A stretch of DNA of 64,000 bases from Candidatus Defluviibacillus avedoerensis. GTDB taxonomy: Bacteria > Pseudomonadota > Gammaproteobacteria > Burkholderiales > Burkholderiaceae_C. Numbering within the stretch: position 1 is the stretch's first letter; every line of letters starts with the position of its first letter. The translations under genes were made by a program, and so were the position numbers. Shown piece after piece: positions 1-10,055 of this stretch. A model generated the notes under the pieces. It was not told the origin of the DNA and searched no databases. It was given only the letters and a program-made list of their open reading frames with translations. The DNA lies in assembly GCA_016703665.1 (NCBI GenBank), contig JADJBS010000002.1, positions 372,001 through 436,000 on the forward strand, read 5' to 3'.

Positions 1-2
1 GG

Positions 3-794
3 GCAGAGTTCCCTTATGCGCCTGAGCGCAAGTACACCCCGTGCGATGCCTCCAAACACCAATTGCTCGCCCTGCGTGACCACCTGGGCTTTGACAAAAA
101 CGTGATCGTGCAAGCCACCTGCCACGGCGCAGACAACCGCGCTCTGGTCGATGCATTGAAGGCGTCGAATGGAAAAGCCAAAGGCGTCGCCACCGTCAAG
201 CGCAGCATCAGCGACCAGGAGCTGCAAGAGCTGCATGACGCCGGCGTGCGCGGTGTGCGCTTCAATTTCGTCAAGCGTCTGGTGGACTTCACCCCCAAGG
301 ACGAGTTGCTTGAGATCGCAGGACGCATTGCCAAACTGGGTTGGCACGTGGTGATCTACTTTGAAGCCGTGGATTTGCCCGAGTTATGGGACTTTTTCAC
401 CGCTCTGCCCACTACCGTGGTGGTGGACCACATGGGCAGGCCAGATGTGAGTTTGCCCGTGGATGGCCCGCAGTTCGCCCTGTTTGAAAAGTTCATGCGT
501 GAGCACACCAATGTGTGGAGCAAGGTGAGCTGCCCTGAACGCCTGAGCGTGACCGGCCCGAAAGCCTTGAACGGCGAGCGGGCTGCTTACCAGGACGTGG
601 TGCCCTTTGCGCGCCGCATTGTGGAGCAGTTCCCTGACCGCGTGCTCTGGGGCACCGACTGGCCACACCCCAACCTCAAAGACCACATGCCCGACGATGG
701 CCTGTTGGTGGACTTCATTCCGCAAATTGCACCCACGGCTGAGTTACAACGCAAGCTCCTGGTGGACAATCCCACCCGTCTTTATTGGTCTTGA
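3..794 (+). CDS. ligI: 2-pyrone-4,6-dicarboxylate lactonase, 5' end outside window
   Basis: Amidohydrolase that opens 2-pyrone-4,6-dicarboxylate to 4-oxalomesaconate in the protocatechuate 4,5-cleavage (lig) pathway; cytoplasmic. The frame is open to the left edge, so the N-terminus with the usual HxH metal motif is missing from view. Visible amidohydrolase signatures are VVDHMGRPD and, near the end, GTDWPHPN, whose Asp is the expected catalytic base; the tail DNPTRLYWS is typical of this family. It lies 10 bases upstream of ligA with ligB and ligC following, and this context supports LigI over a generic amidohydrolase. A TTG at position 63 is an internal codon, not a start. Confidence 0.9.
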   Translation, partial: AEFPYAPERKYTPCDASKHQLLALRDHLGFDKNVIVQATCHGADNRALVDALKASNGKAKGVATVKRSISDQELQELHDAGVRGVRFNFVKRLVDFTPKDELLEIAGRIAKLGWHVVIYFEAVDLPELWDFFTALPTTVVVDHMGRPDVSLPVDGPQFALFEKFMREHTNVWSKVSCPERLSVTGPKALNGERAAYQDVVPFARRIVEQFPDRVLWGTDWPHPNLKDHMPDDGLLVDFIPQIAPTAELQRKLLVDNPTRLYWS

Positions 795-804
795 GGACTT
801 CACC

Positions 805-3001
<2,197 letters not shown>

Positions 3002-3039
3002 TATGCCTAAAAGCCCGTCTTTTGTCTGAAAGAGGGTGC

Positions 3040-3606
3040 TCAAGAGAGCGTTTGCAAGATTTCATCTGCAAACTCGTCAAACCTAGGCATGGGCCCGTTG
3101 GGGTCCTTGGCCAGCTCATCAATTCGGCGTAGCGCCACCGCTGCCTCCCAGTGCGGCGCTTGCCGAAAGGCGCTTGCTTCAGCGTCAGTCATATAGCCGC
3201 CCTGGAGCTCCAGGCTTTCGATGGAGTCTTCTGAAAGCTTGGCAAAGTAGTCCGGCTCCGCTGAGCAAAGGTAGCGTTTGGCTGCCACGTGCAAACGGAT
3301 GGGTTCTGTCACGTCGGGGCCATAATAGCGCTTGAGCCAGTCGGCGCCTATGTCTTCGTGGCGATCGTCAATGCCCAGCGCTGCGGGGTGCTCGCCCAAC
3401 TCATGCACCATGTGGCCAATGTCATGCAGCAAGGCTGCCACCACGACGGCGGCGCTCAGGCCTTGCGCTCGCGCATGGTGGCCAGATTGCACCGCATGCG
3501 CCCGCTGGTTGACGAGCGTCAGGCCATATTGGCCTGTGGCGCGACCGTCGTAAATGGCGGTCAGCTCGTCCAGCGCGTGTTGTTTATCCAAGTTGCTTGA
3601 TGTCAT
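3040..3606 (-). CDS. HD-domain phosphonate oxygenase, PhnZ/TmpB-like
   Basis: HD-domain protein (188 aa) of the type found in phosphonate operons. PhnZ is a mixed-valent diiron oxygenase that cleaves the C-P bond of a 1-hydroxy-2-aminoethylphosphonate. Relative to PhnZ numbering as I recall it (Y24, E27, H34, H58, D59, H62, H80), this protein has Y27, T30, H37, H61, D62, H65 and H83, a constant offset of three. The metal ligands are therefore kept but the Glu is a Thr. The ATG at 3606 has GAGG eight bases upstream; a longer frame from 3660 runs into the dehydrogenase gene. It is the last gene of the phn operon. Substrate is uncertain. Confidence 0.8.
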   Translation of the reverse strand: MTSSNLDKQHALDELTAIYDGRATGQYGLTLVNQRAHAVQSGHHARAQGLSAAVVVAALLHDIGHMVHELGEHPAALGIDDRHEDIGADWLKRYYGPDVTEPIRLHVAAKRYLCSAEPDYFAKLSEDSIESLELQGGYMTDAEASAFRQAPHWEAAVALRRIDELAKDPNGPMPRFDEFADEILQTLS

Positions 3607-3616
3607 GTCTTTGTCC

Positions 3617-4735
3617 TCAAGGAACGATGGCCGCGCGCAGCACGCGTTGTGCAGAAGCATCGGCCATGGCTTGGGTCACTTGATCCAGTGAATAGCGCGC
3701 GTCTACCAATTCGGCAAAAGGGTAGTGTTGCTTGTTGGCCACCACAAAATCCAGTGCCTCTATCAAGTGGCGAGGATGGTAGTTGTGCACGCCGCGCAGA
3801 TTTACCATCTTCCGCACGATCCGGTTCGCATCGATGGTGACATGGGCGCCAGGGCTGACCAAGCCAGCAATCACATAGGTGCCGCCGATACGAACCATGT
3901 CCAGGCCCAAGGGGATGACTTCTGGCACACCGCAGACCTCGATCACCGCGTCGGGGCCAGCGGGTAGGCAATTTGCTTGGATTGTTTTAAGCAACGCTTC
4001 TCTGTCCGCCGTCGGGGCAGTCATGGGGTTTAGTGCCAAGTCAACGCCAAAGCGGCCCGACTGTTCACATCTGGCGCTGTTAACGTCCAAACCAATCACG
4101 AAGCGGGCACCGCGAGATTTGGCCAGCGCTGCGCCATACAAGCCCAGCAGGCCCAAACCCTGGATGACCACCGTACTGCCGAGCCGAATGTTGGCGGCCT
4201 CAGTCACCGCCACCATGGTGGCCACGCCGCAGTTGATCGGGGTGGCTTCGGCATCGCTCAAGCTGTCTGGCAGCTTCAAGATCCAGGACTTGGGCAAAAC
4301 ATAGCAATACTCTGCAAAACCGCCGTGGTGATGGGGCGGCGTGGTGGCCACCATGTGACCGTATTTTTCGACGCCGTTGGACTTTTGGGGCAAGTCCAGC
4401 ACGTCTGTGAAGTAGTTGTCGCCGGGGATGAAGAATTCGCTCCAGGTGATGCGGTCTCCGATAGACAGGGCGTCACCGCGCATGTCGTGGGTGATCTCAT
4501 CCCCCAGTGCGACGATGCGGCCAACGATTTCATGGCCTAGCAAGCCAGGGCACGGGTTGGCACGGTGGCCTTGGTAGGAGTGAATGTCCGACCGACAAAT
4601 GGTGGACATGCTGACGCGCACCAGCGCCTCCTTTGCGCTGGGCGCACGCAAGGGATACGACTCAAGCACGAAGGGCGCGTTTGGCTCGGTGTAAACGGCC
4701 ATTCGGCCTGAAGACGGCAGGGTGATGCGGTTCAT
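3617..4735 (-). CDS. Zinc-dependent alcohol dehydrogenase, phosphonate-operon type
   Basis: Medium-chain dehydrogenase/reductase (372 aa) matching the group annotated as phosphonate-catabolism-associated alcohol dehydrogenase. Visible features are the catalytic-zinc segment STICRSDIHSYQGH with the later GHE (LLGHEIVGRIVALGD) and the nucleotide-binding stretch VIQGLGLLGLYGAALA. The physiological substrate is not established from sequence. The start is the ATG that overlaps the phnE stop (TGATG); the TTG one codon earlier is less likely. It sits between phnE and the HD oxygenase, so it probably acts on an alcohol or aldehyde formed during phosphonate breakdown. Confidence 0.82.
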   Translation of the reverse strand: MNRITLPSSGRMAVYTEPNAPFVLESYPLRAPSAKEALVRVSMSTICRSDIHSYQGHRANPCPGLLGHEIVGRIVALGDEITHDMRGDALSIGDRITWSEFFIPGDNYFTDVLDLPQKSNGVEKYGHMVATTPPHHHGGFAEYCYVLPKSWILKLPDSLSDAEATPINCGVATMVAVTEAANIRLGSTVVIQGLGLLGLYGAALAKSRGARFVIGLDVNSARCEQSGRFGVDLALNPMTAPTADREALLKTIQANCLPAGPDAVIEVCGVPEVIPLGLDMVRIGGTYVIAGLVSPGAHVTIDANRIVRKMVNLRGVHNYHPRHLIEALDFVVANKQHYPFAELVDARYSLDQVTQAMADASAQRVLRAAIVP

Positions 4736-5532
4736 CAAATGCTCCAGCGGCGAACGCGCGCTGAAAGCACATCGATCAAGGTGACAGACACAATGATGAT
4801 CAGCAGAATGGCAGCGGTCTCTGCGTAGTCAAAACCGCGAATCGCCTCGTGCAGCACAACGCCGATGCCACCTGCACCGACCATGCCCACCACAGAAGCT
4901 GAGCGCACATTCGACTCGAAGCGATACAGCGAATACGAAATCCACAGTGGCAGCACCTGCGGAATGACGCCGTAGACGATTTCTTCCAGCGCGTTGGCAC
5001 CCGTGGCGCGCACGCCTTCAACGGGGCGAGGGTCGATCGCTTCAACGGCCTCGGCAAACAGTTTGGCCAGTACGCCATTGGTGTGTATCCACAAGGCGAG
5101 CACCCCGGCAAAGGGGCCTAGCCCCACAGCCACAATAAAAAGCATGGCAAACACCATCTCGTTGATGGCGCGGCAGGCGTCCATCAGGCGGCGCATGGGC
5201 TGATAAACCCAAGGCGGGGCAATGTTCTCGGCACACAGCAGGCCAAACGGAACAGCGCAGACGATGGCCAGCACCGTACCCCAGATGGCAATGTGAATGG
5301 TGATGACCATTTCATTCAGGTAGATGCGCCAGTCGTGAAAGTTGGGCGGAAAAAACTCCTTGCTGAACACGGCCATGTTGGCTGAGTCATGCACCAGCGC
5401 AAGCGGCCTCATGTCGGCGCCTTGCCATGACCACATCAGCAGCATCAAAAACAGTCCCCAGGTTATCAGTGTGCCCAAGCTCCTCACTGGCGGGGCAACG
5501 GGAATGTCTTTGATATTGGGTTTGAGGGTCAT
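4735..5532 (-). CDS. phnE: Phosphonate ABC transporter permease
   Basis: Inner-membrane permease (265 aa) of a PhnCDE-type importer. Several hydrophobic segments are visible, with the cytoplasmic coupling loop [32 protein letters not shown] corresponding to the EAA motif of ABC permeases. It follows phnD by 27 bases and overlaps the alcohol dehydrogenase start. Whether it imports phosphonates, phosphite or phosphate esters cannot be read from the sequence; the downstream HD oxygenase favours an organophosphonate. Confidence 0.9.
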   Translation of the reverse strand: MTLKPNIKDIPVAPPVRSLGTLITWGLFLMLLMWSWQGADMRPLALVHDSANMAVFSKEFFPPNFHDWRIYLNEMVITIHIAIWGTVLAIVCAVPFGLLCAENIAPPWVYQPMRRLMDACRAINEMVFAMLFIVAVGLGPFAGVLALWIHTNGVLAKLFAEAVEAIDPRPVEGVRATGANALEEIVYGVIPQVLPLWISYSLYRFESNVRSASVVGMVGAGGIGVVLHEAIRGFDYAETAAILLIIIVSVTLIDVLSARVRRWSI

Positions 5533-5559
5533 GGCGAGTCGCTCTATGGTGCCAACGGC

Positions 5560-6525
5560 TTACTTCTGCTTGGCCAGGATTGCCAGTTTCGCGTCAATCG
5601 CGTCGAGCTTGGGTTTCTTGTCGGCAACGCTCATGTGCTCATCTGCCTCGATCTTCTTGCGGTCTTTGAACAGCTCCAGTTGGCGAATAGGGATCAACTG
5701 GGCATCGGTCGAGGCTTTGAAGCCGGCCAGACGGTACATGTTCTTGAGGATCTCTTTCTCTCGGTCGTTCTTGCCGTAGCCCGTGACAAAGTCTTGAACC
5801 TTCTTCTTGACGTCAGCGGGCAGGTCTTTGCGCCAGACCAAGGGATCGCGCGGGATCAAGGGCGACGTCCAGAGAATGCGGATTTGCTCCAGCTTCTCAG
5901 GCGATTTTTCTTTCATTTTTTCCGTCATTTCGCTGTTGCTGGTCGCGATATCGACTTGCTTGTTCAGGACGGCCAGGAAGTTGCCTTCGTGGTTGGACGA
6001 ACGCATCACCTTGAAGTGCGTTTTCGGCTCCAGGTTGTTCAGCGTGAACACGTAATAACTAGGCACCAGTGTTCCAGAAGTGGAAGACGGGTCACCAATG
6101 CCAAATGAATAGTCTTTGCCATTTTTCAACACTTGGTCGAGCGTCTTGATGGCAGAGTCTTTGTGCGTGATCAGGTAGGAGTAATAGCCGGGCGTACCGT
6201 CCAAGTCCACAAACTGGGCAAACACCTCACCGTTGGAGCGGTCAACAGCATCAATTGCGGCCTTGTTGCCGTACCAGGCGATGTGCACTTTGTTGAAGCG
6301 CTGCGCTTCAATGATCCCGGCGTAGTCGGTGGCGTAAAAACCATTCACTTTGACACCCACCGATTTGCCCATGTCTTCGAGGAACGGCTCCCACATCTGC
6401 TTGAGTGCGCCCGCCTTCTCGGTGGCGATGATGCCAAAGTTGAGTTCGGTGACATCGGCGGCACTGGCAACGCTGGCCGTGCCAATGGCCAATGCGGCCA
6501 GCACGGCCTTGAGTTTCTTGATCAT
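5560..6525 (-). CDS. phnD: Phosphonate ABC transporter substrate-binding protein
   Basis: Periplasmic binding protein (321 aa). A Sec signal peptide is clear (MIKKLKAVLAALAIGTASVA, cleavage after ASA), followed by the PhnD-type start of the mature protein, TELNFGIIATEKAGALKQMW. The segments DYAGIIEAQRFNKVHIAWYGNKAA and GIGDPSSTSGTLVPSYYVF are the ligand-binding loops of the PhnD/PBPb family. It lies between phnC and phnE in the same operon, 35 bases downstream of phnC. Confidence 0.9.
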   Translation of the reverse strand: MIKKLKAVLAALAIGTASVASAADVTELNFGIIATEKAGALKQMWEPFLEDMGKSVGVKVNGFYATDYAGIIEAQRFNKVHIAWYGNKAAIDAVDRSNGEVFAQFVDLDGTPGYYSYLITHKDSAIKTLDQVLKNGKDYSFGIGDPSSTSGTLVPSYYVFTLNNLEPKTHFKVMRSSNHEGNFLAVLNKQVDIATSNSEMTEKMKEKSPEKLEQIRILWTSPLIPRDPLVWRKDLPADVKKKVQDFVTGYGKNDREKEILKNMYRLAGFKASTDAQLIPIRQLELFKDRKKIEADEHMSVADKKPKLDAIDAKLAILAKQK

Positions 6526-6560
6526 GAGATTTCAGCTTTCAAGTTGAGAAATGAAGAGGG

Positions 6561-7394
6561 TCAGACCAATGCGGGCGCGCCAAGCGTTGCAAGCGCTTGT
6601 GCGGGATGAGTGGCGTCGGGCTGACGGGGCGATAACAACTCGCTGGCAGCGCTGCCGTAAAGCGCTGCCAGCATCGCTGGCGTCAGCGCGGAGGAGGGAC
6701 CGTCAAACACCACGCGCCCCGCATTGAGTGCAATGGTGCGAGGGCAATACCGGACTGCAAACTCGACCTGATGCAGCGAGACCAGAACCGTGCACTTGTG
6801 TTGTTCGTTCATGTCCTTGAGCAACTCCATCACCTTGCGCGAGGACTCAGGGTCCAAGGATGCAATCGGCTCATCTGCCAGGATCAGCCGCGCGCCTTGC
6901 ACCAGGCACCTTGCCAGCGCGGCCCGTTGTTGCTGGCCACCCGACAGCGTGGACGCCCTTTGCCAAGCGGTCTGCTCGATGCCGACAGATGCCAGCGCCT
7001 CCAGTGCTTTTTGGCGCTGTGCCAGGGTGAAACGCATGAAGAGGCTGCGCCACCAAGGGGTTTGATGCAACTGTCCGATCAAAACGTTGGTGATGACGGG
7101 AAGGCGGTTAACGAGGTTGAATTGCTGGAACACAAAGCCAATGCGGCTGCGCACTTGGCTGAAGCTGGGCATCAGCTTCCCGCCCGCTTGGACGGTCTGG
7201 CTCAGCACATCAATCTCACCGCTGTCGGCGGTCACAAAACCCGGCAAATGCCTCAGCAGGGTGGATTTGTCTGAGCCTGATGCCCCGATCAAGGCAACCA
7301 TTTCGCCTTCGGTGATTTGCAGGGACACCTTGTCCAAGGCCTGGCAATGGGCAAAGGATTTACTCAGTTCTCGTGTGACCACTGCATACGACAT
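6561..7394 (-). CDS. phnC: Phosphonate ABC transporter ATP-binding protein with altered Walker A
   Basis: ABC ATPase (277 aa), first gene of the phnCDE-adh-HD operon. The signature LSGGQQQR, Walker B LILADEPIASLDP and H-loop SLHQVEFA are all intact. The P-loop reads GASGSDKST where the family has GxSGSGKST: the Gly just before the catalytic Lys is Asp (codon GAC, one transition from GGC). That Gly lines the phosphate pocket, so ATP binding may be impaired. The gene is divergent from the ArsC-like gene, with about 120 bases between starts that must hold both promoters. Function of the intact family is clear; activity of this copy is in doubt. Confidence 0.87.
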   Translation of the reverse strand: MSYAVVTRELSKSFAHCQALDKVSLQITEGEMVALIGASGSDKSTLLRHLPGFVTADSGEIDVLSQTVQAGGKLMPSFSQVRSRIGFVFQQFNLVNRLPVITNVLIGQLHQTPWWRSLFMRFTLAQRQKALEALASVGIEQTAWQRASTLSGGQQQRAALARCLVQGARLILADEPIASLDPESSRKVMELLKDMNEQHKCTVLVSLHQVEFAVRYCPRTIALNAGRVVFDGPSSALTPAMLAALYGSAASELLSPRQPDATHPAQALATLGAPALV

Positions 7395-7516
7395 CGCTTA
7401 TCCAATCCCAACATTCAATTGCAAAAGGGCGAGGCTAAGGGGTGGATGTGTCGGTTTGATGACGCGTTGGCTTGGGCATAGACTACGCCCATCGATACAT
7501 GGACTGGAATCAGCGT

Positions 7517-8005
7517 ATGCAAGGCAAGGTTTTTAACGTTCTCTTTTTGTGCACCCGGAACTCCGCGAGAAGCATCTTGGCGGAGGCGCAGCTCAATGAT
7601 TTGGGAAAGGGCCGTTTTCAAGCCTTTTCCGCTGGGCGCTATCCAGCCGAGAGCGTGCATCCAGAGGCGCTGGAAGTTCTCCGTCATGTGGGGCTTCCAA
7701 CCGAGGGATTGCGGAGTAAATCCTGGGATGAGTTTGCTCAAGCAGATTCGCCTCACATGGACTTCGTGATCACGCTGTGTGACGAATCTGCGAACGAGGA
7801 TAGACCAAACTGGCCAGGACATCCTGAATCAACCCATTGGGCTATTCCTGACCCCCTGGCGGTTGACGGTACAAAAGAACAAACGCACCGAGCTTTTCGC
7901 GCAGCGGCCATGGCATTGCACAACCGGCTGGAGACCTTCATTTCTCTGCCAGCCCATTCTTTGAATCACTTGATGAACATTCCTCCCGCAACTATCGTGG
8001 GATAA
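7517..8005 (+). CDS. arsC: ArsC-like low-molecular-weight phosphatase family protein
   Basis: Protein of 162 aa in the thioredoxin-linked arsenate reductase / low-molecular-weight tyrosine phosphatase family. The P-loop CTRNSARS fits C-x5-R and supplies the nucleophile; most relatives have CTGNSARS. The general-acid loop is PDP in WAIPDPLAV. In the redox helix, relatives read roughly CDNAAGExCPxWPG; this protein has CDESANEDRPNWPG, so the usual second Cys is Arg. The start is the ATG giving the normal N-terminus (KVFNVLFLC); upstream in-frame starts add non-homologous residues. No arsR, arsB or acr3 is adjacent. It may act as a phosphatase or use another thiol. Confidence 0.78.
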   Translation: MQGKVFNVLFLCTRNSARSILAEAQLNDLGKGRFQAFSAGRYPAESVHPEALEVLRHVGLPTEGLRSKSWDEFAQADSPHMDFVITLCDESANEDRPNWPGHPESTHWAIPDPLAVDGTKEQTHRAFRAAAMALHNRLETFISLPAHSLNHLMNIPPATIVG

Positions 8006-8065
8006 TGAATTGTCAAAATTAATAGCAATAAACATAGGTAGGATATGACGAAAGGATGTTTTTAG

Positions 8066-9082
8066 ATGATAAATACGGCCAACCGAACGATCGGTCCCTT
8101 CTCCGTCAGCCCCATAGGCCTGGGCTGCATGAACCTGAGCCATGCCTATGGCGCACCGGTGTCGGCGGAGCAGGGCGAGCGCGTGCTGCTGGAGGCGCTG
8201 GACGCTGGCGTCACGCTGTTTGACACGGCGGCGCTGTATGGCTTTGGGGCCAACGAAAAGCTCGTGGGCAAGGTCTTAAAGCCACACCGCTCGCGCTTCA
8301 CGCTGTGCAGCAAAGGGGGCATGGCGGGGGTGCAGTTTGACGATGGCGTCAAGCGCGTGATTGACGGGCGGCCTGAGGCGATTCGGCGCGATTGCGAGAA
8401 CAGCCTGCGCTATTTGCAAACGGATGTGATCGACCTGTACTACTTGCACCGTTGGGACAAGAAAGTGCCGATCGAAGACAGCGTGGGCGCAATGGCAGAC
8501 TTGGTGCGCAAGGGCTATGTGCGGAGCTTGGGTTTGAGCGAAGTGTCGGCTTCAACGATTCGCAAAGCCCATGCGGTACACCCCATCGCTGCGGTGCAGA
8601 CCGAGTATTCGCTGTGGACGCGCAACCCTGAGATTGCCGTTTTGCAGACTTGTGCCAACATCGGTGCGGCCTTTGTGGCCTTCAGCCCGGTGGCCCGCGC
8701 ATTTCTGACGGGCACGCTGACCGATGCGGCCACGCTGGACGCCAAAGACATCCGCAAAGGCATGCCGCGCTTTGCGGCCGATGCCTACGCAGCCAACCTG
8801 AAATTGCTGCCGGGCTATCAGACCATCGCCAATGAATTGTGTTGCAGCCCCGCGCAGTTGGCGCTGGCCTGGCTGCTGCACAAGGCGCCGCACATCATCC
8901 CGATTCCGGGCACCACCAGCGTGGCGCATTTGAAAGAAAACCTGGGTGCGCAAGGTGTCCAATTGAGCCCCGAAGTAATGGCTCGCCTGGACGCGTTGAT
9001 CAACCCAAAGACCGTGACGGGCCCACGCTACAACGCGCAGGCCACGTCAGAGGTGGATACCGAAGAGTTTGCGCCGCAGTGA
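8066..9082 (+). CDS. Aldo/keto reductase
   Basis: NAD(P)H-dependent oxidoreductase (338 aa) with the aldo/keto reductase TIM-barrel signatures: GLGCMNLSHAYG near the N-terminus, FDTAALYGFGANEKLVGK carrying the catalytic Asp and Tyr, and CSKGG with the expected Lys. The C-terminal cofactor segment IPIPGTTSVAHLKENLGA is also present. It resembles the broad YajO/IolS-type branch acting on carbonyls, and its substrate is unknown. An AAAGGA ribosome site lies ten bases before the ATG. It converges on the Bug gene with 16 bases between stops and has no clear operon partner. Confidence 0.88.
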   Translation: MINTANRTIGPFSVSPIGLGCMNLSHAYGAPVSAEQGERVLLEALDAGVTLFDTAALYGFGANEKLVGKVLKPHRSRFTLCSKGGMAGVQFDDGVKRVIDGRPEAIRRDCENSLRYLQTDVIDLYYLHRWDKKVPIEDSVGAMADLVRKGYVRSLGLSEVSASTIRKAHAVHPIAAVQTEYSLWTRNPEIAVLQTCANIGAAFVAFSPVARAFLTGTLTDAATLDAKDIRKGMPRFAADAYAANLKLLPGYQTIANELCCSPAQLALAWLLHKAPHIIPIPGTTSVAHLKENLGAQGVQLSPEVMARLDALINPKTVTGPRYNAQATSEVDTEEFAPQ

Positions 9083-9098
9083 CAAGAGGGCGGACGGC

Positions 9099-10055
9099 TT
9101 ATTCCACCTTGTAGTTGATCTTCTTGATGTAGTCCGCGAACTTTTGGGAATCTGATTTCACCAGTTTGCCAAACTCTACGGCCGTGCTGCCACCGGGCTC
9201 AAACCCGAAGTTTTGATACATGTTGCGGGTATCTGCGCTCGACAGCACTTTGGCAAATTCCTGCTGCAGTTTGTCCACCACGTCTGGGGGCGTGCCTTTG
9301 GGGGCAAAGATGCCAATCCACCCGTCTGTCTCCACGATGGGGTGGCCTGCTTCACGGATGGTGGGCACATCAGGGAAAGCTGGAATGCGCTTAGGGCCCA
9401 TGTAGGCAAGTGCCTTGAGCCGTCCCGCTTTGACCAACTGCGCAACCGACCCGGCAGCAGGCCCCCAGCCCATGTTGACAATGCCTGACACCAAATCCTT
9501 GACCTGGTCACCTGACGCCTTGTAATGCACGGCCATCATGTCTACACCAAGGTCTTGTGCCAGCAGCAAACCGCCAAAGTGCGAGATCGTGCCAGGGCTG
9601 TAGGTGGCGTAGCTGGCGCTGCCTTTGGGTTGCGCTGTGATCCACTGGGTCAGCTCTTTCATGGTGTTGACTTTGAGCGAGCTGGGCACCAGCAGAACGA
9701 GGCTTCCACGCCCCAACTCTGTCACCGGGACCAGGTCTGTCAGCGAGTTGTAGGGCCAAGTGTAAACATGCGGGTTGATCACGATGCCTGCCTGCACCGT
9801 GATCAGCACAGTATTGCCATCCGGCGCGCTGTTCACGACGGCCTGCCCGCCAAGGCGGCCTTGTGCGCCTGGCTTGTTTTCCACGATCACCGGCCGCCCC
9901 AGCGCCGTGCCGAGTTTCTCGGCCACTGGCCGGATGAGTGCGTCCATGCCACCTCCAGGTTGATCGGTGGTGATGATCTTCAGCGGTGTCTGGGCCTGGC
10001 CCAGGCTTGCCATGGCGCTCAGGCAAAGGGCGAGGATAAATTGTTTGAACATCAT
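9099..10055 (-). CDS. Bug/TctC-family periplasmic binding protein
   Basis: Extracytoplasmic solute receptor (318 aa) of the Bug (tripartite tricarboxylate transporter) family that is greatly expanded in Burkholderiales. A signal peptide ends near AMASLGQAQ, followed by the family motifs PLKIITTDQPGGGMDALIRP and VENKPGAQGRLGG. The gene overlaps the alkyl-sulfatase stop by four bases (ATGA), so the two are co-translated. The ligand may be a sulfate ester or its alcohol/acid product; that is inference. No membrane TctA/TctB genes are adjacent, as is usual for Bug proteins. Confidence 0.88.
   Translation of the reverse strand: MMFKQFILALCLSAMASLGQAQTPLKIITTDQPGGGMDALIRPVAEKLGTALGRPVIVENKPGAQGRLGGQAVVNSAPDGNTVLITVQAGIVINPHVYTWPYNSLTDLVPVTELGRGSLVLLVPSSLKVNTMKELTQWITAQPKGSASYATYSPGTISHFGGLLLAQDLGVDMMAVHYKASGDQVKDLVSGIVNMGWGPAAGSVAQLVKAGRLKALAYMGPKRIPAFPDVPTIREAGHPIVETDGWIGIFAPKGTPPDVVDKLQQEFAKVLSSADTRNMYQNFGFEPGGSTAVEFGKLVKSDSQKFADYIKKINYKVE

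Noticed and set aside
3012..3040. Weak stem (CCGTCTTT/AAAGAGGG) between ligC and the HD oxygenase gene
   Set aside because: Mismatched stem overlapping the stop codon and without a T-run; not strong enough to call a terminator.
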